This document shows, in pieces, positions 35,070 to 44,418 of a stretch of 64,000 nt of DNA. The DNA is taken from assembly GCF_002019605.1 (NCBI RefSeq), contig NZ_KV917368.1, positions 2,883,517-2,947,516 of the forward strand. The letters run 5' to 3'. The translations under genes were made by a program, and so were the position numbers. This stretch comes from Alkalihalobacterium alkalinitrilicum (GTDB taxonomy: Bacteria; Bacillota; Bacilli; Bacillales; Bacillaceae_F). The notes under the pieces are model-generated. The model saw only the letters and a program-made list of their open reading frames with translations. It was not told where the DNA came from and ran no database searches. Numbering within the stretch: the first letter of the stretch is position 1; the number at the start of each line of letters is the position of its first letter.

Positions 35070-35107
35070 ATACTGAAGAACCTAGTTTCGACAAGGTTCT
35101 CCAGTAT
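35070..35107. promoter_or_regulatory. Intercistronic hairpin between yngI and yngH
   Basis: ATACTGAAGAACCT (35070-35083) pairs with AGGTTCTCCAGTAT (35094-35107), 13 of 14 positions, without a T-run on the transcribed strand. Possible processing or stability element. Confidence 0.5.
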
Positions 35108-35108
35108 T

Positions 35109-35122
35109 TGATACCGCTTACA
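35109..35122. promoter_or_regulatory. cre-like CcpA site inside the leucine operon
   Basis: TGATACCGCTTACA differs by one base from the cre at the Liv-type operon promoter (TGATAGCGCTTACA on its minus strand) and fits the consensus when read from either strand. It lies between yngI and yngH, where bound CcpA would act as a roadblock. Confidence 0.5.
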
Positions 35123-35125
35123 AAA

Positions 35126-36781
35126 CTAAACTTCTGCTGATCCAGATAAATTAAAGCGTTCGACTGCAATTTCACGAAGTTTGAATTTTTGGATTTTTCC
35201 AGACGCAGTCATAGGGTACTCTGAAACAAATTCAATGTAGCGTGGAATTTTGTACTTAGAGATTTTCCCTTCGCAATAATTACGTATTTCGTCAGAAGTT
35301 GCTATTTCTCCTTCTTTTAATATAATCCAAGCTGAAACTTCTTCTCCATATTTTGGATCAGGTACACCTACTACCTGTACATCTAACACTTTCGGGTGTT
35401 GATATAAAAATTCTTCAATTTCCCGCGGATAAACATTTTCTCCTCCACGGATGATCATGTCTTTAAGACGTCCAGTAATTCGACAGTATCCTTCTTCATC
35501 CATAACGGCCAAATCACCTGTATGAAGCCAACCATCCTCTGTAATCACAGTAGAAGTAGCTTCTGGATTTTTATAATATCCCTTCATCACATGGTACCCA
35601 CGTGTACAAAGTTCACCTTGAACACCACGAGGAACTTCTTGATCTGAACCAGGTTGAACAATCTTGACTTCCACATTCGGTAAAGCACGCCCTACCGTTT
35701 CAACTCGCCGTTCTAAAGAATCGTTAACACGAGTTTGAGTAATAACAGGAGAAGATTCCGTTTGACCGTAGGCAATTGTAATTTCAGAAGCGCCCATACG
35801 ATCAATCACAGCTTTCATTACTTCAATAGGGCAATTTGACCCTGCCATGATCCCCGTTCGTAATGAAGATAGATTATATTTTTCAAAATCTTTATCGTTT
35901 AATTCTGCAATAAACATCGTCGGTACACCGTGCAATGCCGTACATTTCTCATCCTGAACCGCTTGAAGTACTAGCTTCGGATCGAATTCCTGAACAGGTA
36001 CCATTGTAGCTCCAACCGTCACACAAGCCATTGTCCCTAGAACACAACCAAAACAATGAAAAAATGGAACTGGGATGCACATTCGGTCTCTTGCTGTTAA
36101 ATTCATACACTCCGCAATATTAATGGCATTATTAACCAAGTTATTATGAGAGAGCATTACTCCTTTTGGAAACCCCGTCGTCCCTGATGTGTATTGCATA
36201 TTAATGACATCATCTGGCTCAAGTGAACTCATTCTTTCATTCAGTTCTGTATCCGTTACTTGATCTCCCATCGCTAAAATATCAGACCATATAAACATGC
36301 CTGGTTTGCGGTCTTCACCTAGAAAAATTATATTTTTTAAGTGTGGTAACTTTTTAGTTTGTAATTTTCCTGGCTCAGAAGTTGCTAGCTCTGGAATAAT
36401 TTCATATAACATATCCGTATAAGAAGCTCCACGATAGGATTCCATCAGGATTAAAGTTGTAGAGTCTGATTGCTTCAACAAATACTCAAGTTCAGCCGTT
36501 CGATAATTCGTATTAACAGTAACTAAAACAGCTCCCATTTTTCCTGTTGCAAATTGAGAAGTTAACCACTCAGGTTTGTTCGTTGACCAAATGGCAACAC
36601 TCTCCCCACGTTCAACACCGAGTTTCATTAATCCTTTAGCAACTTGCCTGCATAAATCATCGAACTGTTTATAGGTGTAACGCAAACCTCGATCAGGATA
36701 AACGACAGCCTCATGATTAGGTTGTTTTTCTGCTACCTCTTCTAGCAATCTACCAACCGTTACATTCATTAACTCCGCCAA
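35126..36781 (-). CDS. yngI: AMP-forming acyl-CoA synthetase YngI-like
   Basis: The 551-residue ligase has the P-loop YTSGTTGFPKGVMLSH, the acyl pocket region CIPVPFFHCFG, AYGQTESSP, the hinge GRLKDMIIRGGENVYPREIE and catalytic K in ASGKIQKFKLRE. It belongs to the medium/short-chain fatty acid ligases. In the operon it may activate isovalerate or a related branched acid to feed YngJ. TTG start 8 nt after AAGGAGG. Confidence 0.87.
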   Translation of the reverse strand: MAELMNVTVGRLLEEVAEKQPNHEAVVYPDRGLRYTYKQFDDLCRQVAKGLMKLGVERGESVAIWSTNKPEWLTSQFATGKMGAVLVTVNTNYRTAELEYLLKQSDSTTLILMESYRGASYTDMLYEIIPELATSEPGKLQTKKLPHLKNIIFLGEDRKPGMFIWSDILAMGDQVTDTELNERMSSLEPDDVINMQYTSGTTGFPKGVMLSHNNLVNNAINIAECMNLTARDRMCIPVPFFHCFGCVLGTMACVTVGATMVPVQEFDPKLVLQAVQDEKCTALHGVPTMFIAELNDKDFEKYNLSSLRTGIMAGSNCPIEVMKAVIDRMGASEITIAYGQTESSPVITQTRVNDSLERRVETVGRALPNVEVKIVQPGSDQEVPRGVQGELCTRGYHVMKGYYKNPEATSTVITEDGWLHTGDLAVMDEEGYCRITGRLKDMIIRGGENVYPREIEEFLYQHPKVLDVQVVGVPDPKYGEEVSAWIILKEGEIATSDEIRNYCEGKISKYKIPRYIEFVSEYPMTASGKIQKFKLREIAVERFNLSGSAEV

Positions 36782-36830
36782 TACGAATGCCTCCTTAAAA
36801 TAAAAATAACTCTTTCTCGAATGGTCTTTC

Positions 36831-37997
36831 TTATGCTTTCACTCTTGCTTTTTCACCACACCCTAAATAGCGAGCGATGACCATACGCTGTATTTCAGAT
36901 GTTCCCTCACCAATCTCCATTAATTTTGCATCTCTAAGCATTCTCTCTACCTCATATTCACGCATGTAACCATACCCACCATGAATTTGAAGCGCTTGAT
37001 TACATACTCGCGTTGCCATTTCAGAAGCAAACAGTTTGGCATAGGCCGCTTCTTTAGCAAATGGTTTTTCTTGATCTTTTAACCATGCTGCTTTCAGAAC
37101 AATATTTCTCGCAAGTTCAATTTCCATTGCCATATCAGCAAGTTTGAATTGTATCGCTTGGAAGTTAGAAATGGATTGACCGAATTGTTTTCTCTCTTTT
37201 GAGTATTTTAACGCCTTATCAAATGCACCTTGCGCAATACCTAAAGCTAATGCTGCAATTGAAATACGTCCACCATCAAGTGTATATAAAAATTGGGAAA
37301 AACCAGCTTGTGGATCACCTAAAAGATTTTCTGTTGGTACTCGAACGTCTTCTAAAATTAACTCTGATGTATTAGAGCCACGAACCCCCATCTTTTCATA
37401 ATTACTATTAATTGTGAAACCTGGAGTTCCTGTTGGTACAATAATTGCTGAGATAATATTTTTGCCTTTTGCATCTTTGCCAGTCACGGCTGTTACAATG
37501 ACCGTTCTAGCATAACCAGCGTTAGTAATCCAACATTTTTCTCCATTAATAACATATTCGTTTCCTTCTATCACAGCACGCGTTTGTGTACCACCTGCAT
37601 CTGACCCAGCATTCGGCTCTGTTAACCCAAAGGAACCTAATGCTTCCCCTGAAGCAAGCGGAACAAGATGGTCTTGTTTTTGTTTTTCTGTACCGAAATA
37701 ATAAATTGGGCTTGCCCCTAAAGAAACAGCTGCTGCATAACTTAACCCTGTACTTCCGCATACACGCCCGATTTCTTCTACAGCTAAAGCATAAGAAATT
37801 GTGTCACCACCAGATCCACCGTATTGTTCTGGGAATGGAATACCAAGCATCCCTAATGCCCCCATCTTTTTAAACGTCTCAATAGGGAATTCAGCAGTCT
37901 TGTCTACATGCTCAGCCTTTGGAGCTACTTCATTTTGTGCAAAATCTCTCACCATGTCACGGATCATTTGTTGTTCTTTCGTTAATTCAAAATTCAT
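36831..37997 (-). CDS. yngJ: Acyl-CoA dehydrogenase, probably isovaleryl-CoA dehydrogenase
   Basis: The 388-residue FAD enzyme oxidises an acyl-CoA to the enoyl-CoA. FAD and substrate segments are conserved: [53 protein letters not shown] and [17 protein letters not shown]. In isovaleryl-CoA dehydrogenases the catalytic glutamate sits on helix G rather than at the usual C-terminal place; the [11 protein letters not shown] and GTSE segments do not settle this by eye. First gene of the operon, with AAGGAGG before ATG. Confidence 0.87.
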   Translation of the reverse strand: MNFELTKEQQMIRDMVRDFAQNEVAPKAEHVDKTAEFPIETFKKMGALGMLGIPFPEQYGGSGGDTISYALAVEEIGRVCGSTGLSYAAAVSLGASPIYYFGTEKQKQDHLVPLASGEALGSFGLTEPNAGSDAGGTQTRAVIEGNEYVINGEKCWITNAGYARTVIVTAVTGKDAKGKNIISAIIVPTGTPGFTINSNYEKMGVRGSNTSELILEDVRVPTENLLGDPQAGFSQFLYTLDGGRISIAALALGIAQGAFDKALKYSKERKQFGQSISNFQAIQFKLADMAMEIELARNIVLKAAWLKDQEKPFAKEAAYAKLFASEMATRVCNQALQIHGGYGYMREYEVERMLRDAKLMEIGEGTSEIQRMVIARYLGCGEKARVKA

Positions 37998-38027
37998 ACT
38001 ATTTCCTCCTTGGTTTTATACATCTAT

Positions 38028-38048
38028 TTTTTTAGAATTATTACTTTG
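38028..38048 (-). promoter_or_regulatory. 21-nt segment shared with the livG-lemA intergenic region
   Basis: The 21 bases here are identical to 45,448-45,468, in the same orientation. It lies 31-51 nt before the yngJ start, in the predicted leader. On the minus strand it begins CAAAGTAATAATTC. Confidence 0.55.
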
Positions 38049-38078
38049 GCTGATTAATTGTTCACAATCTTCCAAAAA

Positions 38079-38107
38079 TTATTATTACAAGTTGTTTCTA
38101 CTATCAA
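38079..38107 (-). promoter_or_regulatory. Predicted promoter of the leucine-degradation operon
   Basis: TTGATA (38102-38107), 17-nt spacer, TAATAA (38079-38084) on the minus strand, about 80 nt before yngJ. Confidence 0.45.
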
Positions 38108-38185
38108 TGTTCCTCATTTGTTTATCACTCTTTTAAGATTTAATACCTCTTAACAATCGTAGTCTCTCTTTGATAAAACGACCTA

Positions 38186-38974
38186 TTATACCCACCGTTT
38201 TACTTTTTTATAAGACTTCACTTCTCGAAAGCTTTTCTTTCCTTCTTTGTTCATTCCTAAATAGGATTCGCGAACTCCTTCATTGGAAAGTAATTGATCT
38301 ACAGCACCTTCCATTACAATCCTTCCATTTTCCATAATGTATCCAAAATCAGCGATTGAAAGAGCTACATTTGCATTTTGTTCGACAACGAGTATTGAAG
38401 TTCCTTCTTCTTGATTAATTTGCTTGATGTTTTGAAAAATTTCTTTCACTAGAAGTGGTGCAATACCTAGAGATGGTTCATCAAGCAATAATATTTTTGG
38501 CTTTGCCATAATCCCCCTGCCAATAGCTAGCATTTGTTGCTCCCCTCCAGACAATAATCCTGAAGCCCTGCTTCTTAGTGTTTTTAATTTCGGAAAATAA
38601 TGATAGACCCTATCTAAATCTCCTTGAATATTTTTTCGATCTTTCCTAGTGTAAGCACCTGCTAATAAGTTTTCTTCAACTGTTAAATGTTTAAATACTC
38701 TTCTCCCTTCAATGCACTGAAAAACACCCTTTTTCACAATCTTGTCTGGATCAATCCCACTAATCTTTTCCCCTTCAAACTCTATGTAGCCGTCCGTTAC
38801 TTGACCGCCCTCATTTTTTAATAAACCTGAGACTGCTTTAAGAGTTGTTGATTTACCTGCACCATTACTCCCTAATAAAGCAACGATCTTCCCATCAGGT
38901 ACTTCAAGTGACATCCCTTTGATCGCTAAAATAATCTTGTTATAGACTACCTCTATATTATTTAGACGGAGCAT
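38186..38974 (-). CDS. livF: Liv-type ABC transporter ATPase (LivF-like)
   Basis: The 262-residue ATPase has Walker A GSNGAGKST (about 35-43), signature LLSGGEQQMLAIGRG, Walker B ILLLDEPSLGIAP and a H-loop replaced by VEQNANVALS, as in LivF proteins. It ends with a Lys-rich tail. It is the last gene of the six-gene importer operon, after a hairpin that may lower its dosage relative to the binding protein. Substrate: see livK. Confidence 0.85.
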   Translation of the reverse strand: MLRLNNIEVVYNKIILAIKGMSLEVPDGKIVALLGSNGAGKSTTLKAVSGLLKNEGGQVTDGYIEFEGEKISGIDPDKIVKKGVFQCIEGRRVFKHLTVEENLLAGAYTRKDRKNIQGDLDRVYHYFPKLKTLRSRASGLLSGGEQQMLAIGRGIMAKPKILLLDEPSLGIAPLLVKEIFQNIKQINQEEGTSILVVEQNANVALSIADFGYIMENGRIVMEGAVDQLLSNEGVRESYLGMNKEGKKSFREVKSYKKVKRWV

Positions 38975-39021
38975 CGTTTACCCTCCTATATTTCTAATAA
39001 AGAAATAAATATTTTTATTGA

Positions 39022-39049
39022 AGAGGGTACTAAGCGGCAAGTACCCTCT
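39022..39049 (-). promoter_or_regulatory. Hairpin between livK and livF
   Basis: A perfect 9-bp stem AGAGGGTAC/GTACCCTCT (39022-39030, 39041-39049), 10-nt loop, no T-run on the minus strand. This suits an mRNA-stabilising or processing hairpin behind the highly needed binding-protein gene. Confidence 0.5.
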
Positions 39050-39060
39050 CGAACTCTCAA

Positions 39061-40341
39061 TTAACGAATATCGCTTACACCAAAATAGTCTGTAATGATC
39101 TCCCAATTACCATTATTAAGTTGACCTAAGCGGATTTGATCCGTTCCTGCATGGTTGTCAGGAGCGAACGATACATTGGCTCCTAAACCACCTAAATCAA
39201 AATTATCAATTGATTCAATAGCTGCACGAATGTCTGGTCCTGTAACATCTCCGTCAGTTTCAGCGATAGCTATTTTTACAGCTTCTGCCATGATGGACGC
39301 AGTTGCCCATCCTTGAACAAATTTTTGGTTAATATCTTCAACTGTTCTGCCTTTTGATTCAAGATACTCAATAATAGGCTCCATACCTGGTAGATCTTCA
39401 GTCGGGAAGGCATGTGTTACGACACCAATAAACCCATCTAATGCATCAACCCACTGTTGGTTATCACTTCCTGAAGGAACTAACCCTTCTCCCGCTGTCC
39501 AGTTAAGACCCATAAATTGTGTATCCCAACCAAGCTGTCTTCCATCACGGACAACATTTCTCGTTTGATTCCATGTATAATTGATAATCGCATAATCTGG
39601 AACTTCATTGCTTCTTGCCCAAGATTGAAGTGTTGTTTGTGGATCTGTATCTCCAAGTTCAATTTGAATATCTGGAACAATTTCCACTTCACCTGATAAG
39701 TGCTCAGCTGCGTAGTTTTTCATATCTTGAATAGGAGACTCACTAAACGGATGTCCTTCATGATAAACTAAAGCAACTGTTGCTGGTTTTGAACCTTCAT
39801 GGTTTTCTTGTATCCATTCAAGCATCGCGCGTCCTTGGTCTGAATAACTTGCCGCAACGAGGAAGTTAAACCCACTCTCACTTCCTGTATCTTTTAAATT
39901 TTCAGAATATGAAGCCGAAAAAAATGGAATTTCATCGTTAATAATTTGCTGACGTAACGCTTCTGTATCCGCTGTACCCCAACCTAGAACTGCTGCAACT
40001 TCATGGCGGTCTCTTAATGATTGGTATACTTGTTGCGCTCGACTCGTATCATAAGCGTAATCTTCACCTACAAAATCAATTTTGTAACCATCGACACCAC
40101 CTTTTGAATTAAGGTATTCAAAAAATGCCCTTTCTCCTTCGGCATAAGGAGCTCCTACATCCCCAGTAGCGCCTGACTCATCAAAAATTCCTCCTAATTT
40201 TATCACTTTCCCTGAATCATTTACGTCGTCATTTGATGTATCACTTGATGCTTCATTTCCCCCACATCCTGCAAGTAAACCTAATGCAAGTACAGAAGTC
40301 GCAACGGTTGCCATCGTCTTTCTCCAATGACTCTTTTTCAT
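39061..40341 (-). CDS. livK: Liv-type periplasmic-binding lipoprotein
   Basis: The 426-residue lipoprotein has a signal peptide with lipobox LAGC (about residues 22-25) and a Ser/Asp-rich linker. The two-lobe Leu/Ile/Val-binding fold opens with VIKLGGIFDESGATGDVGAP. It is larger than LivJ/LivK of enteric bacteria (about 370) and resembles the AmiC-like binding proteins found with acyl-CoA ligases. The ligand is therefore probably an organic acid rather than a certain amino acid. ATG 40341 follows AAAGGGGGA. Confidence 0.82.
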   Translation of the reverse strand: MKKSHWRKTMATVATSVLALGLLAGCGGNEASSDTSNDDVNDSGKVIKLGGIFDESGATGDVGAPYAEGERAFFEYLNSKGGVDGYKIDFVGEDYAYDTSRAQQVYQSLRDRHEVAAVLGWGTADTEALRQQIINDEIPFFSASYSENLKDTGSESGFNFLVAASYSDQGRAMLEWIQENHEGSKPATVALVYHEGHPFSESPIQDMKNYAAEHLSGEVEIVPDIQIELGDTDPQTTLQSWARSNEVPDYAIINYTWNQTRNVVRDGRQLGWDTQFMGLNWTAGEGLVPSGSDNQQWVDALDGFIGVVTHAFPTEDLPGMEPIIEYLESKGRTVEDINQKFVQGWATASIMAEAVKIAIAETDGDVTGPDIRAAIESIDNFDLGGLGANVSFAPDNHAGTDQIRLGQLNNGNWEIITDYFGVSDIR

Positions 40342-40545
40342 TTCATTTCCCCCTTTAAATTGATACACCATTTATTGGATGAAGATCTCCTTTTATGTAA
40401 GAGACTTCGAAATCCCTTGAGCGGTAGTCAAATAGTTCGAAAAAAACTAGCGATCGGTAGTAAACCTTCGACTTAGGTTCTCACATCTTGTCGAAATAGC
40501 AAAGTCACCATATCCTGTTCAAGTACGGTCCGCTAAAACCTCATC

Positions 40546-41607
40546 TTAATAAGAAAATGGCCATAACCTAAAATAACTTTTTATGTTATTCCAAATGTGA
40601 ACTAAACCACCAGGTTCAAAGATTAGGAACAAAATAATGACTAGCCCGAAGACAAATTCACGAAACGATGATAGCAAGTGATAGGCATTAGGCAGATATA
40701 TTGTTAAAAATTCAACCATATATCCTAATCCAACTGGGAGTAATGTAATAAAGATGGCCCCTAAGATAGCTCCAAATACGCTACCTAACCCTCCTACTAA
40801 AATCATCGCTAAGTACTGTATAGATACTTGAATACTATAAAGTTCTACTGTTACGACCATTGTGTAATGAGCAAGCAACGCTCCTGCAATCCCCACGATA
40901 AATGAACTAATGGCAAACGACATGACTTTGTAACTAAATAAATTAATACCCATAATTTGTGCGGCAACATCTCTATCGCGTACAGCTAAAAACGCACGAC
41001 CTGTTCGTGTACGAAATAGATTAAGAGCATAGATCGTCGTTAAAACTGCAATCGTTAAACATAAGAAGTAATAACTGTTATGGCTAGAGAATGTATATCC
41101 TCCAATTGATGGTCGATTTAGTACCATCCCAGCTCCTCCACCCGTTAAACTACTCCAACGACCAATGATCCAAAGAATAACAACTTGAGCGGCTAATGTA
41201 GCAATAGCCAAATACAACCCTTTTAACCTTAAAGAAGGAATTCCGAACAAACCGCCAATGACTGCAGTTACTAATCCAGCAAGAGGTAGTGAAATCCAAA
41301 AGCTCCATCCTAATGTCATTGTTAATATCGCTGAAGTGTACCCTCCTACTGCTAAGAATGCGCCAACTCCTACTGATATTTGTCCAGTAAATCCAGTTAA
41401 AATATTTAACCCTATTGCACCAATTACAGCGATGGCACATAGTGTAGCTAAACCAACTACATAATTGGAAGCAACAAGTGGAAACAAAAATAGTAATATG
41501 ACGATGATTAACATTCTCAACTTCACTTGGGGAGTCCGAAACAAATCCATATCCTTACTATAACTCGTCTTGTAGTTTCCACATTCCATAACGAATGGAT
41601 TTTTCAT
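40546..41607 (-). CDS. livM: Liv-type ABC transporter permease (LivM-like)
   Basis: The 353-residue integral membrane protein has about ten helices, with the LivM landmarks LNILTGFTGQISVGVGAFLAVGGY split over the third helix and LAVRDRDVAAQIMGI in the cytosolic coupling loop. The N terminus carries a 30-residue hydrophilic extension. It starts 5 nt after the livH stop. A 204-nt gap with no clear element separates it from livK downstream. Confidence 0.87.
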   Translation of the reverse strand: MKNPFVMECGNYKTSYSKDMDLFRTPQVKLRMLIIVILLFLFPLVASNYVVGLATLCAIAVIGAIGLNILTGFTGQISVGVGAFLAVGGYTSAILTMTLGWSFWISLPLAGLVTAVIGGLFGIPSLRLKGLYLAIATLAAQVVILWIIGRWSSLTGGGAGMVLNRPSIGGYTFSSHNSYYFLCLTIAVLTTIYALNLFRTRTGRAFLAVRDRDVAAQIMGINLFSYKVMSFAISSFIVGIAGALLAHYTMVVTVELYSIQVSIQYLAMILVGGLGSVFGAILGAIFITLLPVGLGYMVEFLTIYLPNAYHLLSSFREFVFGLVIILFLIFEPGGLVHIWNNIKSYFRLWPFSY

Positions 41608-41611
41608 TTAT

Positions 41612-42496
41612 TCACACCCTTTCTATTCCGCCTTTACCAAAGAGGCCGTTTGGTTTAATCATTAATATTATTGTTACAATGATGAACGGAATGACTTCCT
41701 TTAATCCCCCGCCAAAGATCGGCTGTAAATAACCTGCTGCTAGATTTTGTACAACTCCAATAATAAATCCTCCAATGATAGCACCTGGAATACTATCTAA
41801 TCCCCCTAAAATAACGACAGGGAGTACAGCGAGACCAATCGTGGCCATGGAAGCGTTTACACCATTGATATTACCTAACAGAACACCACCTACTGCAGCA
41901 ACTAATGCGGCAATCCCCCAAGTGATTGCATATACGGACTTCACACTAATTCCCATTGAAAGTGCAGCCATTTGGTCATCAGCAACTGCTCGCATTGCGA
42001 GTCCCATCCTTGAATATTTGAAAAAAAGTGTAAAAATTACAAGTAAAACCATTACAATTATGAACGACCATAAGTATACAGGAGCGATAATGATTTCCCC
42101 GATTCGAATAGGTTCTGATGGGAAAATAGGTGGATAAGATTTTGTTTGGTGTCCCCAAATCATATGAACTAATCCAGCTAGTAAACTAGCTAAACCAATT
42201 GTTGCCATAATTATTGAGATAACTGGAGCATTTATTAGAGGTCTTAGTACGACTCGTTCAATCGCCATTCCTAGGAGGGCATTGAACACTAGTGTAATAA
42301 TGAGTGCAATGATAAATGGAATTTTATATACTGCAACAAGAGTAAGGCAAATATAAGAGCCAATTAAGACGAGTTCACCATTTGCTAGATTCAGTGCATC
42401 ACTTGCTTTATAAATTAGAACAAATCCTAAAGCTACAAGTGCATAAATACTTCCAACAACAACACCAGTGATAAGTAGTTGCAAGAAGAAGCTCAT
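41612..42496 (-). CDS. livH: Liv-type ABC transporter permease (LivH-like)
   Basis: The 294-residue permease has about eight helices. Its N-terminal GSIYALVALGFVLIYKASDA and LNLANGELVLIG are canonical for LivH, and MRAVADDQMAALSMGI is the coupling loop. It lies 3 nt after the ligase gene and 5 nt before livM, so translation of all three is tight. Confidence 0.9.
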   Translation of the reverse strand: MSFFLQLLITGVVVGSIYALVALGFVLIYKASDALNLANGELVLIGSYICLTLVAVYKIPFIIALIITLVFNALLGMAIERVVLRPLINAPVISIIMATIGLASLLAGLVHMIWGHQTKSYPPIFPSEPIRIGEIIIAPVYLWSFIIVMVLLVIFTLFFKYSRMGLAMRAVADDQMAALSMGISVKSVYAITWGIAALVAAVGGVLLGNINGVNASMATIGLAVLPVVILGGLDSIPGAIIGGFIIGVVQNLAAGYLQPIFGGGLKEVIPFIIVTIILMIKPNGLFGKGGIERV

Positions 42497-42499
42497 GAA

Positions 42500-44398
42500 T
42501 TATGCCACCTCCTTATTCGTATCTAAATCAATAACTTCTAAGTTTGTATTCACATCACTTTGATTTCCGTTATTGTATGTTAGAGTGACTTGACCATTTG
42601 ATGAGTATAATCCTTCGAGAAGAGATTGATACTTTTCTTCTAAGAAACTACGACGTATTCTTTGTGTTCGTGTTAACTCACCATCATCTGCATCAAGTTC
42701 TTTATTGAAGATGACTATTTTTTTAATCTTTGTTTCACATTGGATATCTTTCATAATATGAGCAACTTCTTTTTCAATTAGTTGGAGTACTTCTTTTTTC
42801 GTTGATAAATCTGCGTATGTTGTATAAACAATTTGATTTTTTTCTGCCCAACGTCCTACATTAGCCATATCAATGTTGATCATTGAAACTAAATATGGCT
42901 TATCTTTTCCATAGACGAGTGCTTCTTTAATAAAGCGACTATTTTTTAGTTTATTTTCATAATAACTTGGTGCTATTGTTTCACCAGTCATTGTAGTAAA
43001 AATACTACTTCCTTGGTCTTTAATATATAAATGCCCATCGTCGCTCAACATTCCTTGATCACCTAATGATACCCACCCATCTGAAAGTAGATTTTGTTCA
43101 ATGGTTTCTTTATAATAGCCGACAAATTGACCTGGACTCTTAATTAAAACTTCATTTTCATCTGAGATTTTCACTTCTGTGTTTGGCAAAGGTAATCCTA
43201 CACTCGTTTGGTTAATATCGTTATCTCTTTGTACAAACGAAATGCCGCATACTTCTGTAGCCCCGTAGCTCTGCTTCAAGTTAACTCCAATGGAGTGGAA
43301 GAAATGTAATGCCTCTTCTCCTAGAGGAGCCCCATTATTATAAGCGCGCTTTATTCTTGATAAGCCTAGATGATCTCGAATGGCACTAAATACAAGAAAA
43401 TCACCTAAAAAGTACATAAATTTTGTAGAAAGTGAAATCGCTTTATTATTTAAGTTGGCATCCGCCATTTTGTTTCCAAAAGGTTTGAAGAAATTATAGA
43501 CTTTTCTTTTGAACCAAGTCGTTCCATTAATTCTTAGCATAAATCTAGAAATGATATTTTCATACGTCCTTGGTGGTGCAAATAGGGAATGCGGACCAAT
43601 CTCTCTCAAGTCGGTGAGTACCGTCGTCGGTTGTTCTGGGAAGTTAATCGCTACTCCTTTACAAAGAGACATTGTTACACTCATCACTTGTTCCCCTATC
43701 CAAGCAAGCGGTAAAAATGATAAATAATCATCTTTTTCCTCGATACGATCTACTTCTGCTAAACTAAGAGCAGTTGAAATTAAGTTACTATGACTTAACA
43801 TCACTCCTTTAGGGTCACTAGTCGAACCAGCTGTATACGATATAAGCGCAACGTCATTTCCGGTCAACCGCTCAGTTTTTTGGCCAAAAAAATTCGGCTC
43901 CCTTTCGTCAAATGATTTTCCAACAATTTGTAGATCCTCCATATAGAGCAGTTTCTTGTTCTCGTATTTCCTCATACTTTTATCGTTGTAATAAATAATC
44001 TTTTCTACATGAGGGATCAACTCTTCAATTGCAAGTAATTTATCAACTTGTTCTTGATCTTCTGCAACTACAAATCTAGCGTCACAGTGATTTAAGTAAT
44101 ATATTAATTCATCATCAGCTGCCTCTTGATAAATTCCCACTGCAATACCACCTAAACATTGCGCGGACAATTGTGAATAAAGCCAATGAGGTCGATTATC
44201 ACCTAAGATTGCTAACTTATCACCTTTTTTAAAATTTAATTCAGCGGCAAGTCCTAGACTTAATGTACGGACATTCTCCAAATAATCAGCCCATGTAATT
44301 TCATTCCATATACCGAGTTTCTTTTGTCTCAATGCTACCTGATTGCCCATTTTTGTTCCTCGCTCTATTAAAAGATGAGGTAATGTTTTTTCTGACAT
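42500..44398 (-). CDS. Long-chain-type acyl-CoA synthetase embedded in the importer operon
   Basis: The 632-residue protein has the layout of long-chain AMP-forming CoA ligases. The adenylate motif reads YTAGSTSDPKGVMLSH, unlike the usual YTSGTTGxPKG, but its lysine is kept. SYGATEVCG and the late SDDGHLYIKDQ and LTRTQRIRR segments follow. An Arg-Lys-rich amphipathic stretch (RFMLRINGTTWFKRKVYNFF) may touch the membrane. Its place between livG and livH suggests it traps the imported acid as a CoA thioester. The exact substrate is unknown; aromatic or fatty acids are candidates. Confidence 0.82.
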   Translation of the reverse strand: MSEKTLPHLLIERGTKMGNQVALRQKKLGIWNEITWADYLENVRTLSLGLAAELNFKKGDKLAILGDNRPHWLYSQLSAQCLGGIAVGIYQEAADDELIYYLNHCDARFVVAEDQEQVDKLLAIEELIPHVEKIIYYNDKSMRKYENKKLLYMEDLQIVGKSFDEREPNFFGQKTERLTGNDVALISYTAGSTSDPKGVMLSHSNLISTALSLAEVDRIEEKDDYLSFLPLAWIGEQVMSVTMSLCKGVAINFPEQPTTVLTDLREIGPHSLFAPPRTYENIISRFMLRINGTTWFKRKVYNFFKPFGNKMADANLNNKAISLSTKFMYFLGDFLVFSAIRDHLGLSRIKRAYNNGAPLGEEALHFFHSIGVNLKQSYGATEVCGISFVQRDNDINQTSVGLPLPNTEVKISDENEVLIKSPGQFVGYYKETIEQNLLSDGWVSLGDQGMLSDDGHLYIKDQGSSIFTTMTGETIAPSYYENKLKNSRFIKEALVYGKDKPYLVSMINIDMANVGRWAEKNQIVYTTYADLSTKKEVLQLIEKEVAHIMKDIQCETKIKKIVIFNKELDADDGELTRTQRIRRSFLEEKYQSLLEGLYSSNGQVTLTYNNGNQSDVNTNLEVIDLDTNKEVA

Positions 44399-44418
44399 AG
44401 CTTTAAATGCCTCCTTCC

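Noticed and set aside
40342-40545. Regulatory element in the 204-nt livM-livK gap
   Set aside because: Short TTCGA and CGGTAGT similarities recur but do not form a consistent repeat or hairpin; only the livK ribosome site is recognisable.
41775-42137. Plus-strand frame of about 120 codons opposite livH
   Set aside because: It arises from the codon pattern of a hydrophobic permease on the other strand; no start signal and no family resemblance.
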